Assembly (NCBI GenBank): GCA_963781675.1
Contig: CAWAGF010000001.1
Span: 620,001 to 684,000, forward strand
DNA from: SCTD01 sp963781675
Lineage (GTDB): Bacteria; Actinomycetota; Actinomycetes; Mycobacteriales; SCTD01
Length of the DNA stretch: 64,000 nt
Reading direction: 5' to 3'
Shown here piece by piece: positions 18,445 through 26,237 of this stretch. Numbering within the stretch: position 1 is the first letter of the stretch; every line of letters begins with the position of its first letter. The translations under genes and the position numbers were made by a program. Below the pieces are notes generated by a model. The model worked only from the letters and a program-made list of their open reading frames with translations. It was not told the DNA's origin and ran no database searches.

Positions 18445-18464
18445 CGGCCCCACAACTGCACAGC

Positions 18465-18574
18465 ACGCTCATCCCGAGGGGCACCAGGGACACGGCCCGA
18501 TGACGCCCCGGCAACCAGCGCGACCACGCGCCAGGTGCCAAGTCCGTCCCGCGGTCAGCGGGGAAGATGAGGAG
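18465..18574 (+). ncRNA. S-box (SAM-I) riboswitch
   Basis: P1 is formed by CTCATC (18468-18473) and GATGAG (18566-18571). Between them are S-box landmarks in order: AGGGAC followed by GGCCCGATGA (kink-turn region), CCGGCAACC, GGTGCCAAGTCC, and a P4-type hairpin CCCGC...GCGGG, then GGGAAGATGAG. S-adenosylmethionine binding stabilises P1 in this class. Here the 3' strand of P1 overlaps the Shine-Dalgarno GAGGAG (18569-18574) of the next gene, pointing to translational repression at high SAM. No separate terminator is seen. Confidence 0.92.
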
Positions 18575-18582
18575 ATCCACGA

Positions 18583-19848
18583 GTGACCACGATCGACGTC
18601 CCTGCCGCCTTCGCGCAGAGCCCCGCCCGCGCCCTGGTCTGCCGGGAGTGCGGCCACGAGGTGCCGCTGGCCCCCGTCCACGTCTGCGAGCAGTGCTTCG
18701 CGCCGCTCGAGGTCGGCTACGACGAGGACAAGCTCCGCCTCGTCACACGTGCCTCCATCGAGGCCGGCCCGCAGAGCATCTGGCGCTACGCCGGCCTGTT
18801 GCCCGCCGGTCAGGACGAGGCGACCCGCGTCAGCCTCGGCGCCGGCATGACGCCGCTGCGCGAGGCGAGGAACCTCGCCAAGGCGCTCGGCATGAGGAGG
18901 CTCTGGGTCAAGGACGACAGCGCCAACCCGACGCACTCCTTCAAGGACCGCGTGGTGTCCGTCGCCCTCTCGGCCGCGAGGGCGTTCGGCTACACGACCG
19001 TCTCCTGCGCCTCCACCGGCAACCTGGCGAACTCCGTCGCGGCGCACGCTACCCAGGCCGGGCTGCGCGCGGTCGTCTTCATCCCGAACGACCTCGAGCA
19101 GGGCAAGGTCGTCCAGACCGCGGTCTACGGCCAGACGCTGGTCGCGGTCGAGGGCAGCTACGACGACGTCAACCGCCTCTGCAGCGAGATCGCCGAGAAC
19201 GAGGACTGGGCGTTCGTCAACGTCAACGTCCGGCCGTACTACGCGGAGGGCAGCAAGACGCTCGGCTACGAGGTGGCCGAGCAGCTCGGCTGGCGCCTCC
19301 CCGAGCAGGTCGTCATCCCGATGGCGTCCGGCTCGCTGCTCACCAAGGTGGACAAGGCCTTCGGCGAGCTCACGAAGCTCGGTCTCGTCGAGGCGTCGCC
19401 GTGGAAGGTGTACGGCGCGCAGGCCACCGGCTGCTCGCCGATCGCCACCGCGTACGAGAACGGCTGGGACACCGTCAAGCCGGTGAAGCCGTCCACCATC
19501 GCGCGCTCGCTGGCGATCGGGAACCCGGCCGACGGGCCGTACGCCCTCGACGCCGTCCGGCGCACCGGCGGCGCGATGGGGCACGTGTCCGACGAGCAGG
19601 TCGTCGCCGGCATCCGGCTGCTGGCCTCCACGGAGGGGCTGTTCGCCGAGACCGCAGGCGGGGTCACCGTCGCGACCCTGCAGCAGCTGCTGGAGCGGGG
19701 GCAGATCGACCCGGACGCCGAGACCGTCCTCTACAACACCGGCGACGGGCTGAAGACCCTCGACGCCGTCGCCGGCGAGGTCGGCCCGAGCGCCACGATC
19801 ACCCCCTCCTACAGCGCGTTCGCGCAGACCGGTCTGGCCGAGGGGTAG
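18583..19848 (+). CDS. thrC: Threonine synthase-family PLP enzyme under SAM control
   Basis: Fold-type II PLP enzyme, 421 aa. An N-terminal zinc-ribbon-like segment has CRECG and CEQC (about residues 20-37), then THSFKDR with the PLP lysine (about 116-122), SCASTGNLANSVAAHA (about 141-156), and MASGSLLTK near 247. Threonine synthase converts O-phosphohomoserine to threonine. Control by a SAM riboswitch instead suggests a methionine-branch role; from memory, a ThrC-like enzyme making homocysteine from O-phosphohomoserine has been described in Streptomyces. The catalytic choice cannot be decided from sequence here. GTG at 18583 is 8 nt after GAGGAG. Confidence 0.88.
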   Translation: MTTIDVPAAFAQSPARALVCRECGHEVPLAPVHVCEQCFAPLEVGYDEDKLRLVTRASIEAGPQSIWRYAGLLPAGQDEATRVSLGAGMTPLREARNLAKALGMRRLWVKDDSANPTHSFKDRVVSVALSAARAFGYTTVSCASTGNLANSVAAHATQAGLRAVVFIPNDLEQGKVVQTAVYGQTLVAVEGSYDDVNRLCSEIAENEDWAFVNVNVRPYYAEGSKTLGYEVAEQLGWRLPEQVVIPMASGSLLTKVDKAFGELTKLGLVEASPWKVYGAQATGCSPIATAYENGWDTVKPVKPSTIARSLAIGNPADGPYALDAVRRTGGAMGHVSDEQVVAGIRLLASTEGLFAETAGGVTVATLQQLLERGQIDPDAETVLYNTGDGLKTLDAVAGEVGPSATITPSYSAFAQTGLAEG

Positions 19849-19867
19849 TCGGGGCAGGGCTGTCTGC

Positions 19868-20332
19868 ATGACGGACAAGACGCTCGACGACGCCCTCGAC
19901 GGCCTGCGCTTCGCGATGGTCGCCACCGCCGACCAGGACGGCACCTGGAAGGCCCGGCCGCTCGCGCTCGCCCGCGCGGAGGGCGGCCTGCTCAGCTTCC
20001 TCGTGGGCGTGGACGCCGACTGGGTGGAGGCGCTCGAGGAGAGCGGCTCGCCCACGACGGTGACCTTCAGCGACCCCGGCAAGAACACCTACGTCGCCCT
20101 GCAGGGCAGCGCGCGCACGCTGGACGACCGGCAGCGCATCGCCGACCTGTGGAACCCCGGCGCGGCCGCGTACTTCGACGGCGAGGACGACCCGAAGGTG
20201 CGCGAGCTGCAGGTCTCCGTGCACTACGGCGAGTTCTGGGACGCGCCGTCCGGTCGCCTCGGCAGCGTCCTGCAGCTGGCCTCCGCCGCCCTCGGCCGTC
20301 CTGTGGGCGAGCAGGGCGACGTCGTGGTGTGA
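19868..20332 (+). CDS. Pyridoxamine 5'-phosphate oxidase-like FMN-binding protein (general stress family)
   Basis: A 154-aa split-barrel protein similar to general stress protein 26: RFAMVATADQDGTWKARPL, LLSFLVGVDADWVEALE, VTFSDPGKNTYVALQGSA, and LWNPGAAAYFDGEDDPKV. Likely binds a flavin; the substrate is unknown. ATG at 19868 lies 19 bp after the thrC stop, so it may be co-transcribed, but no functional link is evident. Confidence 0.83.
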   Translation: MTDKTLDDALDGLRFAMVATADQDGTWKARPLALARAEGGLLSFLVGVDADWVEALEESGSPTTVTFSDPGKNTYVALQGSARTLDDRQRIADLWNPGAAAYFDGEDDPKVRELQVSVHYGEFWDAPSGRLGSVLQLASAALGRPVGEQGDVVV

Positions 20333-20361
20333 GCCCGGCTGCCGGGACGTACGGTCGGACG

Positions 20362-21180
20362 ATGCGTCCGCTCCGCGCCGCCGGCTCCGTGCTGGGGCTC
20401 GGTGTCGCCGCCCTCGCCCTCGACATGACGGTGGTGACGCCGCGCCGGCTGCGGGTGCACGACGTGCCGCTCGCGGTGCCGGGGTGGCCTGCCGAGCTGG
20501 ACGGCCTGCGGGTGGCGGTCGTCGGCGACGTGCACGCGGGCTCGCCGTGGTTCGGCCTGGACCGGGTGCGCTCCGTCGTGCAGCGCGTGGCCGACGCGCG
20601 TCCCGACCTCGTGCTGCTGCTCGGCGACTACATGGTCGACGTGACCTTCGGCGTGCACCACGAGCCGGCCGACGTCGCCGCCGCGCTGGTGGGGCTGAAG
20701 GACGTCGCCGAGGTGGTCGGCGTGCTCGGCAACCACGACTGGGACGCCGACGGGGTGCGCGTGCGCACGGCGTTCGAGCAGGCCGGGCTGCCGCTGCTCG
20801 AGGAGGAGGCCGTGCCGGTGCTCGACGGCCGGCTCTGGATCGCGGGCGTGGGCGACCTCTGGCGGCGGAAGCCCTCGGTGCCCGAGGCGCTCGCCGGCGT
20901 GCCGGCGGACGCCACGGTCGTGCTGCTCACGCACAACCCCGACGTCGTCGTGGAGGTGCCGCCGACGGTCCCGCTCGTGCTGGCCGGGCACACGCACGGC
21001 GGGCAGGTGCGGCTCTTCGGCCGCGTGCTGCACACCATCAGCAAGCGCACCGGGAACCGCTGGTCGCACGGCTGGTACGCCGCCGACCGGCTGTTCGTCA
21101 CCGCCGGCCTCGGCACCTCGAAGTGGCCGATCCGCAACGTCGTCCCGGAGGTCCCGGTGCTCGTCCTGAGGCCCGCGTGA
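20362..21180 (+). CDS. Metallophosphoesterase
   Basis: A 272-aa calcineurin-like phosphoesterase with one N-terminal hydrophobic segment (about residues 5-22), probably a membrane anchor. Dimetal motifs in order: GDVHAG (about 54), LLGDYMVD (about 90), GNHDW (about 124), LLTHNPD (about 190), GHTHGGQ (about 210). YkuE-type family. Its GTGA end overlaps the start of the DUF192 gene by 4 bp. Confidence 0.88.
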   Translation: MRPLRAAGSVLGLGVAALALDMTVVTPRRLRVHDVPLAVPGWPAELDGLRVAVVGDVHAGSPWFGLDRVRSVVQRVADARPDLVLLLGDYMVDVTFGVHHEPADVAAALVGLKDVAEVVGVLGNHDWDADGVRVRTAFEQAGLPLLEEEAVPVLDGRLWIAGVGDLWRRKPSVPEALAGVPADATVVLLTHNPDVVVEVPPTVPLVLAGHTHGGQVRLFGRVLHTISKRTGNRWSHGWYAADRLFVTAGLGTSKWPIRNVVPEVPVLVLRPA

Positions 21181-21623
21181 AGCGGCTCCTGCTGCTGGTC
21201 CTGCTGCTCGGGACCGCCTGCAGCGCCGAGGATCCCGCCGTCCCCGAGGCGGGCGACGGCCGCGTGCGCGGGACGCTCGACGGGGTGCGCCTCGTCCTCG
21301 AGGTGGCCGACACCCCGGAGGAGCGGGCGGTCGGCCTCATGCGCCGCACCTCCGTCCCGCCGGGCACCGGGATGGTCTTCCGCTACGACGCGCCGAGCAC
21401 CGGCCGCTTCTACATGTACGACGTGCCGATCCCGTTGCGCGCCGTGTTCGTGCGCGACGGCCGAGTGGTCTACGACGTCGTGATGCCGCCGTGCGAGAAG
21501 GGCCTGAGCCCGCAGGACTGCCCGACCTACGGGCCGGACCAGGAGTTCGACACCGTCGTGGAGACCGCGCCGGAGACGCTGCCGGACGTGCAGCCCGGTG
21601 ACCGGCTGGTGCTCGAGTCCTAG
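21177..21623 (+). CDS. DUF192 lipoprotein
   Basis: A 148-aa predicted lipoprotein: KRLLLLVLLLGTAC forms the signal and lipobox (Cys about residue 15). The DUF192 core follows (VADTPEERAVGLMRR; GMVFRYDAP; FYMYDVPIPLRAVFV; CEKG). Function of the family is unknown. It starts inside the stop of the metallophosphoesterase gene, so it is translationally coupled to it. Confidence 0.85.
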   Translation: MKRLLLLVLLLGTACSAEDPAVPEAGDGRVRGTLDGVRLVLEVADTPEERAVGLMRRTSVPPGTGMVFRYDAPSTGRFYMYDVPIPLRAVFVRDGRVVYDVVMPPCEKGLSPQDCPTYGPDQEFDTVVETAPETLPDVQPGDRLVLES

Positions 21624-21626
21624 GGT
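21621..21626 (+). promoter_or_regulatory. -10 box for the M20 dipeptidase gene (leaderless)
   Basis: TAGGGT 6 nt before the ATG at 21633. The box overlaps the stop codon of the DUF192 gene. Confidence 0.55.
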
Positions 21627-21632
21627 CGCCCC

Positions 21633-22964
21633 ATGAGCGACGAGCTGCAGGACGCCGTACGACGCGAGATGCCCCGGGCGCGACAGGACCTGGAGGCGCT
21701 CGTCCGCGTGCCGACGGTCTCGGCGGACCCGGCGCACGCCGCCGACGTGGCGCGTGCGGTGGAGCTGGTCGCCGACCTCGCCCGCGACGCCGGAGCGGCC
21801 GACGTGCAGGTCGTCTCGGCGCAGGGCGGCCAGCCCGCCCTCGTCGCCACCTGGCCCGCGCCCGAGGGCCGGCCGACCGTCCTGCTCTACGCGCACCTGG
21901 ACGTGCAGCCCACCGGTCCGGCCGAGGAGTGGACCGCGCCGCCGTTCGAGCCGACGGAGCGCGACGGCCGGCTGTACGGCCGCGGCGCCGCCGACGACAA
22001 GGCGGGTGTGCTCATGCACCTGGCGGTCCTGCGCGCCTTCGGCGGCACGCCGCCGGTCGGGGTCGTGCTCTTCCTCGAGGGCGAGGAGGAGATCGGCTCG
22101 CCGACCCTGCCCGCGCTGCTCGCGGAGCACCGCGACCTGCTGCGCAGCGACGTGATCGTCATCGCCGACTCGGCCAACGCCTCGGTCGACGTGCCGGCGT
22201 TCACGACCAGCCTGCGCGGCCTGGTCGACCTCACCGTCGAGGTGCGCGTGCTCGAGCGCCCCGTGCACTCCGGGGTGTACGGCGGCGCGGTCCCGGACGC
22301 CCTGACGGCGCTGTGCCGCCTGCTCGCCACGCTGCACGACGACGACGGCGAGGTCGCCGTGCAGGGCCTGCACTCCTCGACCTCCGACGCCCCCGACCCG
22401 GACCCCGACACCTTCCGGGCGGACGCGGGGGTGCTCGACGGCGTGCGGCTCATCGGCAGCGGCAGCGTGCCGGAGCGGCTGTGGCACAAGCCGGCGGTCG
22501 CGGTGCTCGGCATGGACGCTCCGGCCACCGAGGACGCCTCGAACGTCCTGCTGGCCAAGGCCCGCGCGAAGGTGAGCCTGCGGCTGGCGCCGGGCAGCGA
22601 CGAGCACGCGGCGATGAAGCTGCTCAGCGACCACCTCACCTCGCACGCCCCCTGGGGCAGCCAGGTCGAGGTCACGGCCGGCAGCACCGGCGGGGCCTTC
22701 GCGCTGGAGGCGACAGGCGACGTCTACGACCTCGCGCGGGAGGCCTTCGAGCAGGCGTACGGCAACGCCCCGGTCGAGACCGGCATCGGCGGGTCCATCC
22801 CGTTCATCGCGGAGTTCGCCCGCACCTACCCGGGCGCGACGGTGCTGGTCACCGGCGTGGGCGATCCCGCGTCGCGCTGGCACGGCATCGACGAGTCGCT
22901 GCACCTCGGCATGTGGGAGCGCGCCTGCCTGGCGGAGGCGCTGCTGCTCGCCCGCCTGGCGTGA
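21633..22964 (+). CDS. M20 family dipeptidase
   Basis: Zinc peptidase, 443 aa. Metal-binding motifs: LLYAHLDVQP (about residues 84-93), GRGAADDKAG (about 116) and LEGEEEIGSP (about 148). The lid/dimerisation domain (VLERPVHSGVYGGAVPD, about 207) is of the CNDP/dipeptidase type rather than the succinyl-diaminopimelate desuccinylase type. Cytoplasmic, no signal peptide. Its stop overlaps the next gene's GTG. Confidence 0.9.
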   Translation: MSDELQDAVRREMPRARQDLEALVRVPTVSADPAHAADVARAVELVADLARDAGAADVQVVSAQGGQPALVATWPAPEGRPTVLLYAHLDVQPTGPAEEWTAPPFEPTERDGRLYGRGAADDKAGVLMHLAVLRAFGGTPPVGVVLFLEGEEEIGSPTLPALLAEHRDLLRSDVIVIADSANASVDVPAFTTSLRGLVDLTVEVRVLERPVHSGVYGGAVPDALTALCRLLATLHDDDGEVAVQGLHSSTSDAPDPDPDTFRADAGVLDGVRLIGSGSVPERLWHKPAVAVLGMDAPATEDASNVLLAKARAKVSLRLAPGSDEHAAMKLLSDHLTSHAPWGSQVEVTAGSTGGAFALEATGDVYDLAREAFEQAYGNAPVETGIGGSIPFIAEFARTYPGATVLVTGVGDPASRWHGIDESLHLGMWERACLAEALLLARLA

Positions 22965-23329
22965 GCCGCTCCGTCGAGGAGCAGCTGACCCGCGTGCTCG
23001 GCACGTGGGCGGCCGCGTCGGTGGTCGGCGGCGCGCTGCTGACCACCTCGCCACGCACGCGCGGCTTCGGCCGGCAGGCGCTCACCTGGGGCGCCGTCGA
23101 CGGTGCCCTCGCCTGGGTCGGCGCGCGTCGCCGGCAGGCCAAGGGGCCGACCGATCCGCACCACCTGCGCCGGGTGCTGCTCGTCAACGTCGGGCTCGAC
23201 GTCGGCTACCTGGCCGCCGCCGCCTGGCTGCTGCGCGACGGCCGGTGGCGCGGCGACGGCGCAGGGGTGGCGGTGCAGGGCGGCTTCCTGCTGGTGCTCG
23301 ACGCGACGGCGGCGCACCGGCTGCGCTGA
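22961..23329 (+). CDS. Hypothetical small membrane protein
   Basis: A 122-aa protein with hydrophobic segments at about residues 15-32, 70-90 and 100-116, and a TWGAVDGALAWVGARRR motif that resembles a family of actinobacterial four-helix membrane proteins. Function unknown. GTG at 22961 overlaps the dipeptidase stop by 4 bp. Confidence 0.72.
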   Translation: MSRSVEEQLTRVLGTWAAASVVGGALLTTSPRTRGFGRQALTWGAVDGALAWVGARRRQAKGPTDPHHLRRVLLVNVGLDVGYLAAAAWLLRDGRWRGDGAGVAVQGGFLLVLDATAAHRLR

Positions 23330-23389
23330 GCGGATCGCCCTGCGCGGCGGCTGGGGAACGGTCGTGCCGCGCCAGCGGCCCGCCGGCGG

Positions 23390-24016
23390 TCAGCCCAGCC
23401 TGACGACGAGGTCGGCGCGGTCGCGCGTCGCCGCCACGAGCGCGGCGTTGCGGTCGTCGCTGGAGGCCACCCAGCGCTCGGCCTCGGCGGGGGTGCGGCC
23501 GTGCTGCACGTGCCGGGCGACGAGCCGCGCGCGACGCACCTCGTCGTCCAGGTCGAGGAACCAGGTCTCGTCGAGCAGCTGCCGGACCGGGGCGAACTCC
23601 CCGTCCGCCAGCAGGTAGCTCCCCTCCGTCACGACCAGCGGCACGTCCCGCGGCACCGCCTGCGCCCCGGCCAGCGACTGCTCCTGCTCGCGGGCGAACA
23701 GGGGCGCCCAGACGACCTCGTCGTCCTGCGCACGCAGCCGCCGCAGCAGGTGCACGTAGCCGGCGACGTCGAAGGTGTCCGGTGCCCCCTTGCGCTCGCG
23801 GCGCCCCAGCCGCTCCAGCGCCGGGTCGGCGAGGTGGAAGCCGTCCATCGGCACCAGGACCGCGTCGTCCCCGAGAGCCGCGACCAGCGCGGCGGCGACC
23901 GTCGACGTGCCCGCCCCCGGGCCGCCGGCGATGCCGAGCAGCGCGCGCCCGCCGCGGGCCAGCGCGGCAGCGCGCTGCACCAGCTCGTCCGGCAGGTCGA
24001 CCTCGACGGGCGCCAC
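23390..24016 (-). CDS. Uridine/pantothenate kinase-like P-loop protein lacking the Walker A lysine
   Basis: A 208-aa protein of the nucleoside/nucleotide kinase group: DGFHL (about residue 60), RKGAPDTFDVAGY (about 74-86), VVTEGSYLL (about 131), RHVQHGRTPAEAERWV. The P-loop reads GGPGAGTST, with Thr where the family has Lys, so phosphotransfer may be lost. GTG at 24016 is the first start; upstream lies a PAS reading frame on the same strand. Stop at 23390, 60 bp from a convergent gene. Confidence 0.8.
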   Translation of the reverse strand: MAPVEVDLPDELVQRAAALARGGRALLGIAGGPGAGTSTVAAALVAALGDDAVLVPMDGFHLADPALERLGRRERKGAPDTFDVAGYVHLLRRLRAQDDEVVWAPLFAREQEQSLAGAQAVPRDVPLVVTEGSYLLADGEFAPVRQLLDETWFLDLDDEVRRARLVARHVQHGRTPAEAERWVASSDDRNAALVAATRDRADLVVRLG

Positions 24017-24404
24017 GGGGCCGGCCGGCGACCGGCCGAGGCTCGACCGTGACGCCGTGCAGCATCCGGACCCGGCCGTCGTCGCCCACGTCCGCGGCGG
24101 CCGAGGCCCGCAGGTGCAGCACCCTCCCGCCGGGCAGCAGCGCGCGGTGCTCCAGGACGTACTCCTGGCCCGTCCGCACGAGCCGGTCGGTGTGCGCCGT
24201 CAGCCGCTCGCGGTCGTCCGGGTGCACGAACGCCAGGAAGTCCTGCAGCGTCGGCAGGCCGGCCCGCTCGTCCCAGCCGAGCAGCCGGCGGGCCGCGGCG
24301 TTGGTCGTCAGCCGCCCGCTGGCCAGGTCGAGCGACCAGGTGCCGACGCCGGCCAGCTCGTCCGCGCGAGGTCGCGAGGAGACGCCCAGCACGCGATCGC
24401 CCAT
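24017..24404 (-). CDS. PAS-domain protein, 3' end unclear
   Basis: From ATG 24404 (AGGAGG 7 nt upstream) about 130 residues form a clear PAS fold: LAGVGTWSLDLASGRLTTN, FLAFVHPDDRERL, and LRASAAADVGDDGRVRMLHG. The frame then continues open to 23184, entirely antisense or out of frame to two other genes, with no output domain. Probably a truncated sensor or one whose stop was lost by an indel; the end given marks only where the PAS domain stops. Confidence 0.55.
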
Positions 24405-24449
24405 CGACCGCCCTCCTTCCGCTGGACCCATCCTGGCCCGTCACCGCGT

Positions 24450-24476
24450 CTTGCACTCGACAGGGGAGAGTGCTAA
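24450..24476. promoter_or_regulatory. CIRCE element 1 (HrcA operator)
   Basis: CTTGCACTC - 9 nt - GAGTGCTAA; the right arm is a perfect CIRCE half-site and the left has two mismatches. It overlaps a likely promoter (TTGCAC at 24451, 17-bp spacer, TAACAA at 24474). Confidence 0.9.
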
Positions 24477-24483
24477 CAAGGAC

Positions 24484-24510
24484 GTAGCACTCAGACGTGC
24501 CGAGTGCCAG
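24484..24510. promoter_or_regulatory. CIRCE-like element 2
   Basis: GTAGCACTC - 9 nt - GAGTGCCAG: one and two mismatches to the CIRCE half-sites with the exact 9-nt spacer. It lies 7 bp downstream of the first copy in the groEL leader. Confidence 0.75.
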
Positions 24511-24591
24511 ATCCGGCAGGTGAGACCGGCAGTCCGGTCGTCCGTCGCGGGCACCGCAGGATCAGCACCGCCCGACCGGGAGGACCCGTAC

Positions 24592-26226
24592 ATGTCCAAG
24601 ATCATCGCCTTCGACGAGGAGGCCCGACGCGGCCTCGAGCGCGGCATGAACCAGCTCGCCGACGCCGTCAAGGTCACCCTCGGCCCGAAGGGCCGCAACG
24701 TCGTGCTGGAGAAGAAGTGGGGCGCCCCCACGATCACCAACGACGGTGTCTCGATCGCCAAGGAGATCGAGCTCGAGGACCCCTACGAGAAGATCGGTGC
24801 CGAGCTCGTCAAGGAGGTCGCCAAGAAGACGGACGACGTCGCTGGCGACGGCACCACCACCGCCACCGTCCTGGCCCAGGCGCTCGTGCGCGAGGGCCTG
24901 CGCAACGTCGCCGCCGGCGCCAACCCGATGGGCCTGAAGAAGGGCATCGAGGCCGCCGTCGAGCGCGTCGTCGAGGCCATCGGCAACGCCGCCAAGGACG
25001 TCGAGACCAAGGAGCAGATCGCCTCCACCGCCAGCATCTCCGCGGCCGACACCGTCGTCGGCGGCATCATCGCCGAGGCGATGGACAAGGTCGGCAAGGA
25101 AGGCGTCATCACCGTCGAGGAGAGCAACACCTTCGGCCTCGAGCTCGAGCTCACCGAGGGCATGCGCTTCGACAAGGGCTACATCAGCCCGTACTTCGTC
25201 ACCGACCCCGAGCGCATGGAGACCGTCCTCGAGGACCCGTACGTCCTCGTCGTCAACTCCAAGATCGGCTCCGTCAAGGACCTGCTCCCGCTGCTCGAGA
25301 AGGTCATGCAGAGCGGCCGTCCGCTCGCGATCATCGCCGAGGACGTCGAGGGCGAGGCCCTGGCCACGCTCGTCGTCAACAAGATCCGCGGCACCTTCAA
25401 GTCGGCCGCCGTCAAGGCGCCCGGCTTCGGCGACCGCCGCAAGGCCATGCTGCAGGACATCGCGATCCTGACCGGCGGACAGGTCATCGCCGAGGAGGTC
25501 GGCCTCAAGCTGGACACCGCCGGCCTCGAGCTGCTCGGCCGCGCCCGCAAGGTCGTCATCACCAAGGACGAGACGACGATCGTCGAGGGTGCCGGTGACG
25601 CCGACCAGATCGCCGGTCGCGTCAACCAGATCCGCGCCGAGATCGAGAAGAGCGACTCCGACTACGACCGCGAGAAGCTGCAGGAGCGGCTGGCGAAGCT
25701 CGCCGGCGGCGTCGCGGTCATCAAGGTCGGCGCGGCCACCGAGGTCGAGCTCAAGGAGCGCAAGCACCGCATCGAGGACGCCGTGCGCAACGCCAAGGCC
25801 GCCGTCGAGGAGGGCATCGTCGCCGGTGGTGGCGTCGCGCTGCTGCAGGCGTCGACCACCGCGTTCGAGAAGCTCGACCTCGTCGGCGACGAGGCCACCG
25901 GCGCCAACATCGTGCGCCTCGCGCTCGAGGCCCCGATCAAGCAGATCGCCATCAACGCCGGCCTCGAGGGCGGCGTCGTGGTCGAGAAGGTGCGCAACCT
26001 CCCGATCGGCCAGGGCCTGAACGCCGCCAACGGCGAGTACGTCGACATGATCGCCGAGGGCATCATCGACCCGGCGAAGGTCACGCGCTCCGCGCTGCAG
26101 AACGCCGCCTCCATCGCGGCGCTGTTCCTCACCACCGAGGCCGTCATCGCCGACAAGCCCGAGAAGGCCGGCGCCGGCGCCGGTGGCGGCATGCCGGGCG
26201 GCGGCATGGGCGACATGGACTTCTAG
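24592..26226 (+). CDS. groEL: Chaperonin GroEL
   Basis: 60-kDa chaperonin subunit, 544 aa, full length. Seen: VTLGPKGRNVVLEKKWGAP near the N-terminus, the ATP site VAGDGTTTATVLAQ (about 84-97), AGGGVALLQA (about 413), and the Gly/Met-rich tail GGGMPGGGMGDMDF of the GroEL2 class. No groES lies next to it, as for the second chaperonin of many actinobacteria. ATG at 24592 follows GGGAGGA. Controlled by tandem CIRCE sites; a strong hairpin follows the stop. Confidence 0.97.
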   Translation: MSKIIAFDEEARRGLERGMNQLADAVKVTLGPKGRNVVLEKKWGAPTITNDGVSIAKEIELEDPYEKIGAELVKEVAKKTDDVAGDGTTTATVLAQALVREGLRNVAAGANPMGLKKGIEAAVERVVEAIGNAAKDVETKEQIASTASISAADTVVGGIIAEAMDKVGKEGVITVEESNTFGLELELTEGMRFDKGYISPYFVTDPERMETVLEDPYVLVVNSKIGSVKDLLPLLEKVMQSGRPLAIIAEDVEGEALATLVVNKIRGTFKSAAVKAPGFGDRRKAMLQDIAILTGGQVIAEEVGLKLDTAGLELLGRARKVVITKDETTIVEGAGDADQIAGRVNQIRAEIEKSDSDYDREKLQERLAKLAGGVAVIKVGAATEVELKERKHRIEDAVRNAKAAVEEGIVAGGGVALLQASTTAFEKLDLVGDEATGANIVRLALEAPIKQIAINAGLEGGVVVEKVRNLPIGQGLNAANGEYVDMIAEGIIDPAKVTRSALQNAASIAALFLTTEAVIADKPEKAGAGAGGGMPGGGMGDMDF

Positions 26227-26237
26227 TCCCGCTGCTC

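Noticed and set aside
18408..18453. Longer otsA start at ATG 18453
   Set aside because: Adds 15 unconserved residues and overlaps the presumed thrC promoter; the family begins close to GTG 18408.
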